Source of the DNA: Reyranella sp.
GTDB lineage: Bacteria; Pseudomonadota; Alphaproteobacteria; Reyranellales; Reyranellaceae
Reading direction: 5' to 3'
Assembly (NCBI GenBank): GCA_030679805.1
Contig: JAUXST010000753.1
Location: 1 to 25,893, forward strand
Length of the DNA: 25,893 nt
Made by a program: the position numbers and the translations under genes. Positions 15,548 to 22,103 of this stretch are shown here, piece after piece (the stretch's first letter is position 1; the number at the start of each line of letters is the position of its first letter). A model generated the notes under the pieces. It did not search any database. It was not told the DNA's origin and saw only the letters and a list, made by a program, of their open reading frames with translations.

Positions 15548-16453
15548 TCAGCGGACACCCGACGTGACGAAGGCCGAGACGATCTGCCGTTGGGCGAGCA
15601 GATAGAGTGCCACCACAGGCACGGCTGCGAGCAGGGCAGTCGCCATCAATGGCCCCCATTCGCCGCCTTGCTCACCAGTCGTTGCGAACAGCTTGAGTCC
15701 GATCGAGAGTGTCTTGTGCTCGGTGGCATCGAGGATCAGGTGCGGCCACAGATAGAGGTTCCACGCGCCCAGAAACGACAGCACGGCCATGGCCGCCACG
15801 GCCCCCCAGATATTGGGCAGCGCGATGGTGAGAAGTTGCCGCCATGGACCGGCGCCATCTATTCGGGCCGCTTCGAACAGTTCGCGCGGCAAGGCTTTGA
15901 AGGCCTGGCGCAGGAAAAAGACGACGAAGCCACAGTGCCCGATCGTCGGGATGATCACCCCGGCTAGGGTGTCATAAAGTCCGGCACCGACCACCGTGAC
16001 GTAGGTCGGCAGCAACGTGATCACGTAGGGCACCGTCATCGTGCCGACGACAAGGCCGAAGGCCACATCTCTCCCGCGGAAGGTCATGACCCCGAAGGCG
16101 AAGCTTGCTGGAAGCGCTATGGCGAGCTTACCGAGCGTGATGGCGCCCGCCACGACGAGGGAGTTCACGAACCAGATCGCCACCGGATGCAGCCGGAAGG
16201 CCTTGGCGAAGTTGCCGAGGGTCGGATCGTCGGGCCATAGCGAAAGCGTTGCATGGAAGATATCGCCCGGTGCTGCAAAGGCGGTGCGTAGCATCCAGGC
16301 GAGGGGAAAGAGGGTAGCCACGCAGGCAAGCACGAAAGCGACATGCAGCGCGATCTGCCCGGCCATCGGCCGCGTCGCGCGCCAGCTTCTGCGGACGCCG
16401 GGCAAGGATTGTGCCCGGGCCGGGAGGGTGAGCGCGTCAGTCATAGTGGACAT
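15548..16453 (-). CDS. Carbohydrate-type ABC transporter permease (UgpE/MalG-like)
   Basis: This is a 301-residue inner-membrane permease of the CUT1 group. It has an N-terminal transmembrane segment (ALHVAFVLACVATLFPLAWML), the MalG-like signature LWPDDPTLGNFAKAF in the first periplasmic loop, and the cytoplasmic EAA loop (EAARIDGAG, then PWRQLLTIALP) that docks on the ATPase. MalG-type permeases work with a MalF-type partner, which is encoded immediately upstream (overlap of 17 bases from ATG 16453; an alternative ATG at 16444 would reduce it to 8). It is the last gene of the cluster, and no ATP-binding subunit follows; the neighbour downstream is convergent. The ATPase may be encoded elsewhere and shared, as happens with MsiK/UgpC-type subunits. 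Confidence 0.93.
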   Translation of the reverse strand: MSTMTDALTLPARAQSLPGVRRSWRATRPMAGQIALHVAFVLACVATLFPLAWMLRTAFAAPGDIFHATLSLWPDDPTLGNFAKAFRLHPVAIWFVNSLVVAGAITLGKLAIALPASFAFGVMTFRGRDVAFGLVVGTMTVPYVITLLPTYVTVVGAGLYDTLAGVIIPTIGHCGFVVFFLRQAFKALPRELFEAARIDGAGPWRQLLTIALPNIWGAVAAMAVLSFLGAWNLYLWPHLILDATEHKTLSIGLKLFATTGEQGGEWGPLMATALLAAVPVVALYLLAQRQIVSAFVTSGVR

Positions 16454-17327
16454 GGCGCTCGCCGAAGCGGAACTGCGCCCAGGTGACGGCCGCCACCATC
16501 GCCGCGATCAAGACGGCCACGGCGGCGGCTTCGCCGAACTGGAAATGCCGGAAACCTCGCTCGTAGAGGAAGTAGAGAAGGTTGCTGGACATGCGGAACG
16601 GCCCGCCTTCGGTCAGCACGTCGACCGCGCCCACGATCTCATCGAGGACGATGATGACCGTGGTGACGATGGCGAAGAACAGGGCGGGCGAGATCAGCGG
16701 CAGCTCGATGTCGATGGCCTGTCGGAACGGTCCGGCGCCGTCGATACGCGCGGCCTCGGTGACGTCGGCCGGGACGTTGGCGAGGGCAGCGAGAAAGATC
16801 AGCAGGTTGAAACCGAAGCTCTTCCAGAAGGCGACCGCAATCACGCCCCAGATCGCGAGGTCGGGGTCGGTCAGCCAGCGCTGCGGTGCGAAGCCGACGT
16901 GGCCAAGCAGCGTGTTCAGCACGCCGACTGTGGGATTGAACATCCACAGCCAGACGACGGCGGCGATCGGGAACGACAGGACGGAGGGGGCGAACAGCGC
17001 CGTGCGATAGATCCGGCCCGGCAGCCCGGCGCGGACGCGCACCAGCGCAAAGGCGAGCGCGAGCGGCACGCCGATCTGCAGGGGCAACAGAGCCGCAAGG
17101 TAGATCGCGGTATTGCCGAGGGCGAGATGAAAGTCGGGATTCGCCAGCGTGCCGCTGTAGTGCGTGATCCCGCGCCAGGTAGCCTCCTGCCGAAGCATGC
17201 TCCAGTCGATGAACGACAGGCCGAACGTGGCGACCATCGGCAGCCAGACGAACGCCACCGCGGCCGCGACGGCGGGTCCGGCGAACAGCCAAGGCGATCG
17301 CCCCAGCCGACGCCATGCTGCCGTCAT
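16437..17327 (-). CDS. Carbohydrate-type ABC transporter permease (UgpA/MalF-like)
   Basis: This is a 296-residue membrane protein with about six transmembrane helices. The start, SPWLFAGPAVAAAVAFVWLPMVATFGLSF, is the standard opening of UgpA/MalF-type CUT1 permeases. The EAA loop EAARIDGAGPFRQAIDIELP lies near residue 190, and LTEGGPFRMSSNLLYFLYERGF is a strongly conserved CUT1 segment near residues 240-262. It partners the UgpE/MalG-like permease downstream. Its ATG 17327 overlaps the stop of the binding-protein gene (ATGA). Substrates of the group are di- and oligosaccharides, glycerol-3-phosphate, polyols and similar compounds; none can be chosen here. Confidence 0.93.
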   Translation of the reverse strand: MTAAWRRLGRSPWLFAGPAVAAAVAFVWLPMVATFGLSFIDWSMLRQEATWRGITHYSGTLANPDFHLALGNTAIYLAALLPLQIGVPLALAFALVRVRAGLPGRIYRTALFAPSVLSFPIAAVVWLWMFNPTVGVLNTLLGHVGFAPQRWLTDPDLAIWGVIAVAFWKSFGFNLLIFLAALANVPADVTEAARIDGAGPFRQAIDIELPLISPALFFAIVTTVIIVLDEIVGAVDVLTEGGPFRMSSNLLYFLYERGFRHFQFGEAAAVAVLIAAMVAAVTWAQFRFGERHVHYD

Positions 17328-18559
17328 GCTGCGGTCAGCTTCTCGACCGCGTCGCGGCTGCCGCGCAGACCGTCCGCCACCGAGACTGTTCCATTGACGA
17401 TCTTGGTGATCCAGTCGATGTGAACCGTCAGCGCCTCGAGGCCGCGCGCGCCCGGCCAGATCGTCTCACTGGTCAGGCCGCCTTCGAGCTGGGCGTTCGC
17501 CGCCTCGTTGCCGGGCCGCACGGGGATGTCGTTGGTCGTGACGTTGAGGTAGCCCGTGCCCAGCCAGATCTCGAAGCCTTCGCGGCTCGCGATGAACTGC
17601 ATGAAGCGGTATGCCGCCTCCTGCTGCTCCTTGTTGCCCGAATAGACGGCAAGGAAATTGCCGCCGGAATTCATCCGCCTGTTGTGTCCGGCAAGGCCCG
17701 GCATCTGGGCCAGACGCAGGTCGAAGCTGGCGGCCTGCCGCACACCTGACTGGCGGGCCGAGGAGGAGGCCATGACGCCGATCGCGCCGGCCTGGAACGC
17801 GGCCAGCATCTCGGAGATCGTCATCACCCGCCACAGTCCGTCACGGCGCGGCTGGACGAAGGCCTCGATGCCCTTGATGGCGGCCGGGCTGTCCATGACG
17901 GCCCGGCCGTTGGCGTCGATGACGTTGCCGCCGGCGTTCTGGATGAAGGCTTGTGGCAGCCACTCGTTCACCTCGTAGCAGAGGCCCTGCTTGCCGGTCT
18001 TGTCCTGGAGCTGGCGGGCCATCGGGTAGAGTTCTTCGACGGTCTTTGGTTCGGCCGCGGGGTCGAGCCCCGCGGCCGTCCAAAGCGTCTGGTTGATGTA
18101 GAGGACCGGCGTGCTCATCGACCATGGCAGCCCGATCGGCACGCCACCGATTTCCGCCAGTGGGCGGATCCGAGGCCGGAACTGGCCCAGCAGCGCCGCT
18201 GTGCGGTCGACGCCGAAAATCTCGCGGAAGTCCTTCGCACCCAGCGTGCGCTTGGCGAAGTCGCCGAGCTTCCAGCCGGTCGTCATCAGCGCCGGCCCGC
18301 GGCCGGCCGCGATCGACGACATCGCCTTCTGGGTGATCGCTTCGTATGTCGTGCCGTCCTGGCGGCTGACCACGATCACGCCGGTGTTCTTTTCGTTGAA
18401 GGCACGTATCACCTTCTGGATCGGATGATCGGCGCCCGAGAACAGATGCACGAGGTCGATCTTTGCGTCGGACCCGAGGGCGGCGCGGGATAGCAGCGCC
18501 GGCGCGGCGAGCGCAGCCGCAGCAAGAGAGAAATTGCGGCGCGTGAGTGCGTGCGACAT
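17324..18559 (-). CDS. Extracellular solute-binding protein, family 1 (UgpB-like)
   Basis: This is a 411-residue periplasmic binding protein. The N-terminus MSHALTRRNFSLAAAALAAPALLSRAALG has a twin-arginine pair (Arg7-Arg8) before a hydrophobic stretch, so export by Tat is likely. The mature domain opens KIDLVHLFSGADHPIQKVIRAFNEKNTGV, the classic family-1 start. It continues with GVPIGLPWSMSTPVLYINQTLW and NSGGNFLAVYSGNKEQQEAAYRFMQFI, both typical of UgpB/MalE-like proteins. The ligand is unknown. It is the first gene of the importer and lies 118 bases downstream of the P2 gene (18678-19649) on the same strand. The leader has its own Shine-Dalgarno (GGAGG) and a perfect 15-base palindrome, so the importer may be expressed independently of the selenoprotein operon. 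Confidence 0.94.
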   Translation of the reverse strand: MSHALTRRNFSLAAAALAAPALLSRAALGSDAKIDLVHLFSGADHPIQKVIRAFNEKNTGVIVVSRQDGTTYEAITQKAMSSIAAGRGPALMTTGWKLGDFAKRTLGAKDFREIFGVDRTAALLGQFRPRIRPLAEIGGVPIGLPWSMSTPVLYINQTLWTAAGLDPAAEPKTVEELYPMARQLQDKTGKQGLCYEVNEWLPQAFIQNAGGNVIDANGRAVMDSPAAIKGIEAFVQPRRDGLWRVMTISEMLAAFQAGAIGVMASSSARQSGVRQAASFDLRLAQMPGLAGHNRRMNSGGNFLAVYSGNKEQQEAAYRFMQFIASREGFEIWLGTGYLNVTTNDIPVRPGNEAANAQLEGGLTSETIWPGARGLEALTVHIDWITKIVNGTVSVADGLRGSRDAVEKLTAA

Positions 18560-18573
18560 TCAAACCTCCACCC

Positions 18574-18588
18574 GATTGTTTGACAATC
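18574..18588. promoter_or_regulatory. Perfect 15-bp palindrome upstream of the UgpB-like gene (possible GntR-type operator)
   Basis: GATTGTTTGACAATC has two perfect 6-base arms (GATTGT / ACAATC) around a 3-base centre. It sits 15 bases upstream of ATG 18559, just before the Shine-Dalgarno sequence. The TTGT-NNN-ACAA core resembles operators of FCD-type GntR regulators, which often control sugar-acid transporters; this resemblance is from memory of the consensus. No regulator gene is in the window. It could also form a weak hairpin in the transcript. Confidence 0.42.
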
Positions 18589-18677
18589 TGGTCGGGGGTG
18601 TGAGCCGGCGGCATGTCAGGTCGATGACCGTCCGATGAGGGTTCTGTTTCTGCCTGTGCAAGGCAGACGTTCGCCGG

Positions 18678-19649
18678 TCAGAGCGCTCTCGTCACAGTTT
18701 GCGAGCCGCCGCCCCAGATCGGCAGGTAGCTCATCTTGAGGCCGGCGCCGCCGGTGACGATCGGGTGGATGGCGTCGGGCGCGCGCGCGACGTCCTGGCC
18801 CTCGTCGAACAGATAGCGCTGTACGCGCGGCAAGTCCCAGGCGTCGTGACGGACGATCTTCTGGGCCATCTCGAGCGGCAGCAGGAAGACCTGCTCGCCG
18901 CGCTCGTTCCTGCGGTTCCTGCTCGACATCACGATGGCAGCCCGCATCGCCGTGGCTATGGGCGAGAGGATCGCTTCAGGCGTGTCGCCTTCGCCATCTC
19001 CCGGCAGCACTTCGGCGGTGCCGGAGATTCCCATCACGGTGACGGCATTGGCGTCGCCGCCGAGGCCGCGCCGCGCGGTCAGCGTCGGAAAGGGACCATC
19101 GTTCCGTTCGGTGAAGCAGAAGGTGTATTTGCCGGGCTGGCCCATGGTCGCCATGTCGCCGATTTCCGGTCGCGCGCCGCCGATGTTGCGGATGGTGAGC
19201 TGCAGCGCCCGGCCGATGCTGGCATTGGCGCGGTTGCCGGGACCGAGACAATTGGTGCCGGCATTGACGCCGAGCGTGCGGGCGATCGGGCCGTGGACGC
19301 AGAGCGCAACGCAGGCCGTGCCCGTCGTGGTCGCGATGCCCAGCAGGTTGAAGTCGGGATCGAGCGTGGCCTCGGCGGCGGCCAGCACGACTGGCAACTC
19401 GGCCGGCCGGCAGCCGGCGATGACACATTGGTAGGCGATCGCTTCGGGCGTGATGTCGCCGAACATCGGTGGCATGGCGCCCTGAGACTCGACACGTCCG
19501 GCCACGCCCGCGATCATGGCATCAAGGCGCCGCTGCGTCGGCGGCACCAGTGGCAGACCATCCGAGAGTTCGGCGTCGGTCAGGATCTGTTGTGCGACCT
19601 CCCAGCCGGTCGACTCCTCGACGACCGGCCAGCCGCACCACTCGCTCAT
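18678..19649 (-). CDS. P2: second of two paralogous proteins downstream of the selenoprotein
   Basis: This is a 323-residue protein with no signal peptide. It is clearly homologous to the upstream neighbour P1: both share an SDG-L/M-P-L-x-V/P-P motif (29-38), AGC-R/K-P (78-82), the ATT segment, GxNC-L/F-GxGxRANA-S/T-IGRAL (131-149), and N-I-x-GA-R/K-P followed by the G-x-P-x-K-Y/F-TFCF element (171-179). Cysteines 80, 113, 134 and 178 align with Cys81, 113, 135 and 179 of P1, which suggests metal, Fe-S or thiol chemistry. The C-terminus is Gly-rich (LPIWGGGSQTVTRAL). I do not recognise a characterised family. The start ATG 19649 overlaps the stop of P1 (ATGA). A longer upstream reading to 20756 in this frame is low-complexity and overlaps P1, so it is rejected. 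It is probably a cytosolic partner of P1 and the selenoprotein. Confidence 0.85.
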   Translation of the reverse strand: MSEWCGWPVVEESTGWEVAQQILTDAELSDGLPLVPPTQRRLDAMIAGVAGRVESQGAMPPMFGDITPEAIAYQCVIAGCRPAELPVVLAAAEATLDPDFNLLGIATTTGTACVALCVHGPIARTLGVNAGTNCLGPGNRANASIGRALQLTIRNIGGARPEIGDMATMGQPGKYTFCFTERNDGPFPTLTARRGLGGDANAVTVMGISGTAEVLPGDGEGDTPEAILSPIATAMRAAIVMSSRNRRNERGEQVFLLPLEMAQKIVRHDAWDLPRVQRYLFDEGQDVARAPDAIHPIVTGGAGLKMSYLPIWGGGSQTVTRAL

Positions 19650-20683
19650 GGGGCGATGCGTACGCTGGCGACGGTCGTGCCGCCGAAGGAGGGGATGAAC
19701 GCTGAGTGCTTGCCCGGGCCGCCGGCCACGGTGATGTGGATGTCCTGCGGCGAGCGGCCGATGGAGAACCATTCGCCGTCCGGCTTGTGGCCGGTGCTGA
19801 CGTAGGTTTCCTGGTTCTCTTCCGAAATCCGGGAGACATGCACGCGCGAGCGCGTCCAAAGTTCCTCGCGGATGCTCTCGATCGTGAAGCCGTCCCGCTT
19901 CAGAGTTGCGGCGTGCTCGGGCCCGATGACGATGAACATCGGACCCTTGCCGTAGATCGTGTTGGCGCCGGGGTTTGCCATGCCGCCGGCGAACGTCGTC
20001 AGCAGGCCGATGCCGCTGGTGCTGCCGTGGTCGTTGAGGTTGTGCGGGCCTTCGCCCGACATCACCGTCACGACCGAGTCGGTCGGCGCGAAGCCGCGCT
20101 GCACATGGTAGGGTTGCCAGGGGTTCTCTTCCTCGTTCTCGCCGAAGCAGAAGGTGAACTTGGCGGGATTGCCCTGGGTCGAGCGGTCCATCTCGCCGGG
20201 CTTGGCGCCTGCGATATTCAGCAGCATCAGGCCGAGCGCACGGCCGATCGTGGCATTGGCACGCCAGCCCTGGCCGAAGCAGTTCGAGCCGCAGTTGATA
20301 TCGAGTTCCTTGCGCACCGGGCCACTGATCATGACCATCGGCGCACACGAGTGCGTGGTCGCCAGGGTGCCGTGAAGATTGTACTCGGGGTCGAGCACGC
20401 CGCGCATCGCCGCCGTCACCGCCGGGAAATACTCCGGCTTGCAGCCGGCCATGACGGCGTTGGCCGCCAGGCTCTGCAGGGTCGGCACGATCTGGCGCGG
20501 CGGCACCGGCGGGAAGGGGCGGTTGTCGCCCCGTACGCGCTCGACGAACTTCGCCACCTTTTCCTCGGTGGGCACGTAAAGCGGCATGCCGTCGCTCCAG
20601 CCCTGTTCGGTGGCGAATTCGTTGAACGCCTCGACATCGAGATCGCCAATGTCGATGACTTCCTGTTCGGCGATATCTGTCAT
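19646..20683 (-). CDS. P1: first of two paralogous proteins directly coupled to the selenoprotein
   Basis: This 345-residue protein has no signal peptide or membrane segment. After an acidic N-terminus it has GWSDGMPLYVPTEEKV (28-43), VMAGCKPEYFPAV (78-89), THSCAPMVMISGPV (110-123), INCGSNCFGQGWRANATIGRAL (129-150) and KFTFCFGENEEENPW (175-189). It also has GPHNLNDHGSTSG and a Gly-rich end (GGPGKHSAFIPSFGG). Cysteines are at 81, 113, 131, 135 and 179; four align with P2. The invariant-looking Gly/Cys motifs suggest a catalytic or cofactor-binding protein, but I know of no assigned activity. Its ATG 20683 overlaps the stop of the selenoprotein (ATGA), and only a weak GAGG lies upstream, so its translation is probably coupled to completion of the selenoprotein, including recoding of the UGA. 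Confidence 0.87.
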   Translation of the reverse strand: MTDIAEQEVIDIGDLDVEAFNEFATEQGWSDGMPLYVPTEEKVAKFVERVRGDNRPFPPVPPRQIVPTLQSLAANAVMAGCKPEYFPAVTAAMRGVLDPEYNLHGTLATTHSCAPMVMISGPVRKELDINCGSNCFGQGWRANATIGRALGLMLLNIAGAKPGEMDRSTQGNPAKFTFCFGENEEENPWQPYHVQRGFAPTDSVVTVMSGEGPHNLNDHGSTSGIGLLTTFAGGMANPGANTIYGKGPMFIVIGPEHAATLKRDGFTIESIREELWTRSRVHVSRISEENQETYVSTGHKPDGEWFSIGRSPQDIHITVAGGPGKHSAFIPSFGGTTVASVRIAP

Positions 20684-21198
20684 TGCTTCGTTGCCTCGAG
20701 AAGGCCCTTGGTCGCGGTTTCAATGCGCTCGCGCAGCTCCTCGGCGTTGAGGCCACCCACAGGGTGTTTCACGACGATAAGCTTAGGCTCGATCTTGCGG
20801 GCTTTCGCCTGGGCAAGCACGAGCGGCTTGAAGGTCTCAGTAGCGATCACGTAGGCCGTGATGCCGAGTTTCTCGAGTTCGATGCTGTCGTGGAAACTCC
20901 ACGATGAACAGGACCCTCAATCCCCTAACGCAAGGAGCGCCGCGCGATACTTCCCGGCGACCGCCTGGATCAGTTCCTTGGGGGCGGCCTGGCTGGCGCT
21001 GTTCTTAGCGTGGAACTCGATGTTGTCGACATTACGGAAGGCGCCGAGCTTGGCCTTCACGCCCTCGAGCAGCTCGCGCGCATTCGGCTTGGAGTTCGAA
21101 ATGAGCGCGATCGCGTCGGTCGCCCAGTTGATCGGCTTCAGTGCCACCGTGGGGCCCGCGGCGGCCGCGAGACCAAAAGTCGGGTTGACGATACGCAT
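20680..21198 (-). CDS. UGSC-motif selenoprotein (TGA at 20917-20919 read as selenocysteine)
   Basis: This is a 172-residue protein with Sec at position 94. The part before the TGA (MRIVNPTFGLAAAAGP... to ALLALGD) looks like a truncated product by standard rules. The same frame continues without stop after the TGA: GSCSSWSFHDSIELEKLGI, then TAYVIATETFKPLVLAQAKA and IEPKLIVVKHPVGG, ending at 20680. The motif U94-G-S-C97 matches the UGSC family, first noted (to my knowledge) in marine metagenome selenoproteome surveys, in which some homologs have Cys instead of Sec. U-x-x-C is a typical redox pair, so a role in thiol/selenol reduction is likely; the substrate is unknown. A SECIS-like hairpin follows the TGA at the right distance. 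ATG 21198 is chosen because AGAGGAG lies 5 bases upstream; an in-frame GTG at 21204 overlaps that site. The stop overlaps P1's ATG. selA, selB, selC and selD are not in the window. Confidence 0.9.
20885..20911 (-). promoter_or_regulatory. Putative bacterial SECIS element (in coding sequence after the UGA)
   Basis: On the minus strand the sequence folds into CTGT, bulge TCAT, CGTGG, loop AGTTT, CCACG, ACAG. All arm bases pair. Shifting the U-A pair gives a 6-bp upper stem with a UUCA bulge, comparable to the bulged U of the E. coli formate dehydrogenase element. The loop starts 18 bases after the UGA and has G as its second base. Both fit the published bacterial SECIS description (loop about 16-37 bases downstream, G in the first two loop positions) as I recall it. 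It would recruit SelB with Sec-tRNA. Confidence 0.75.
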
Positions 21199-21210
21199 GG
21201 TCACTCCTCT

Positions 21211-22086
21211 TCAACTCGTTTTGCCCAGCGTCGCGACGATGGCCTTGGCCGCGCGCTGGCCGTCGGCGATGGCATCCGCCAAGTATTGACGTCCGCCGGC
21301 CCGCACATCGCCCACCGCAAAGAGCGTCGGAGACGATGTGCGACCGTCCATATCCACCACGATATGCCCGGTGGCGTCGCGTGCAAGCGATTCCGGCAGA
21401 AATTCCGCAGCGGGAGATCGATTGATGTAGACGAACACCGCGCTGGCCGGAACACTGTTTCGCAGGCCTCCCGCTTCGATGACGACGGACTCCAGGCCGT
21501 TGGTGCCCTCGAGGCCGACAATCCGGCCATCGATTGCCTTGACGCCCGGCGGCGCCTGGACTGGGGGAGAGTCGACGACAGTGACTTCGCTGGCGAGCGT
21601 CGTCAGTTCTACAGCTTCCGGCGCGGCCCAGCCGGTAGCGCCGGCTACGATCACCGGCAGTCCGGTGTAGAGGGGGCCGTCGCAGACCGCGCAGTGAGAG
21701 ACGCCGCGGCCTTCGAACTGATCCTCGTTCGGCACGCCCAGCCGGCCTTTATGGAGGCCGGTGGCGATCACGACCGCGCGGCCGGTATGGCGCTCGCCCT
21801 CCGCGGTCTCGACCGACCATGGACCGTCGCCGGACAGTTTGGTGACTTCGCCGAAACCGATTTCGACACCGGCAACCACGGCGTCATCGGTCATCAGAGA
21901 GGCCATCTGCGTGCCGGTAAATATCTCGTCGAATTCATGCAGGGCTCCGAGATTGATCAGCTGGCCGCCCGGGGCGAGCTTGTCGAGGCACAGGCACTTG
22001 AGGCCAGCGCGGGCGGCTTCGGTGGCGGCGGTGAGTCCGGCCGGACCGGAGCCGACTACGATGAGGTCGTAAGAGGGATTGTCCAT
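21211..22086 (-). CDS. Thioredoxin-reductase-like FAD flavoprotein with CxxC
   Basis: This 291-residue protein has the low-molecular-weight thioredoxin reductase layout. It has an N-terminal FAD site (VVGSGPAGLTAA, 10-21), the GGQL loop (40-43), an ATG strand (108-110), the redox pair Cys132-Ala-Val-Cys135 (HCAVCDGPLY), and the C-terminal FAD motif FAVGDVRAGGRQYLADAIADG. The second nucleotide domain is unusual: the GxGxxA fingerprint reads AGATGWAAPEA, and the HRRxxFR segment that binds the NADPH phosphate is missing (VTVVDSPPVQAPPG instead). NADPH use is therefore doubtful; ferredoxin, NADH or another flavin donor is possible, as in some divergent TrxR-like flavoproteins. It lies 12 bases upstream of the selenoprotein gene and is its likely reductase. 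The start region lacks a Shine-Dalgarno sequence, but a TAGAAT -10-like hexamer is 7 bases before ATG 22086. Confidence 0.9.
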   Translation of the reverse strand: MDNPSYDLIVVGSGPAGLTAATEAARAGLKCLCLDKLAPGGQLINLGALHEFDEIFTGTQMASLMTDDAVVAGVEIGFGEVTKLSGDGPWSVETAEGERHTGRAVVIATGLHKGRLGVPNEDQFEGRGVSHCAVCDGPLYTGLPVIVAGATGWAAPEAVELTTLASEVTVVDSPPVQAPPGVKAIDGRIVGLEGTNGLESVVIEAGGLRNSVPASAVFVYINRSPAAEFLPESLARDATGHIVVDMDGRTSSPTLFAVGDVRAGGRQYLADAIADGQRAAKAIVATLGKTS

Positions 22087-22103
22087 GATGCTATTCTATA
22101 CTG

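Noticed and set aside
18649..18667. 7-bp inverted repeat TCTGCCT / AGGCAGA downstream of P2 as a terminator
   Set aside because: No T-run follows on the minus strand, so it does not look like an intrinsic terminator; it may be chance.
18678..20756. A 692-residue minus-strand protein
   Set aside because: Its first two thirds are Arg/Pro-rich low-complexity sequence overlapping the P1 gene in another frame; only the part from ATG 19649 is protein-like.
20917..21204. A complete 95-residue small protein ending at the TGA
   Set aside because: The same frame continues with the UGSC motif, a SECIS-like hairpin and an overlap with the next start; GTG 21204 also lies on the ribosome-binding site.
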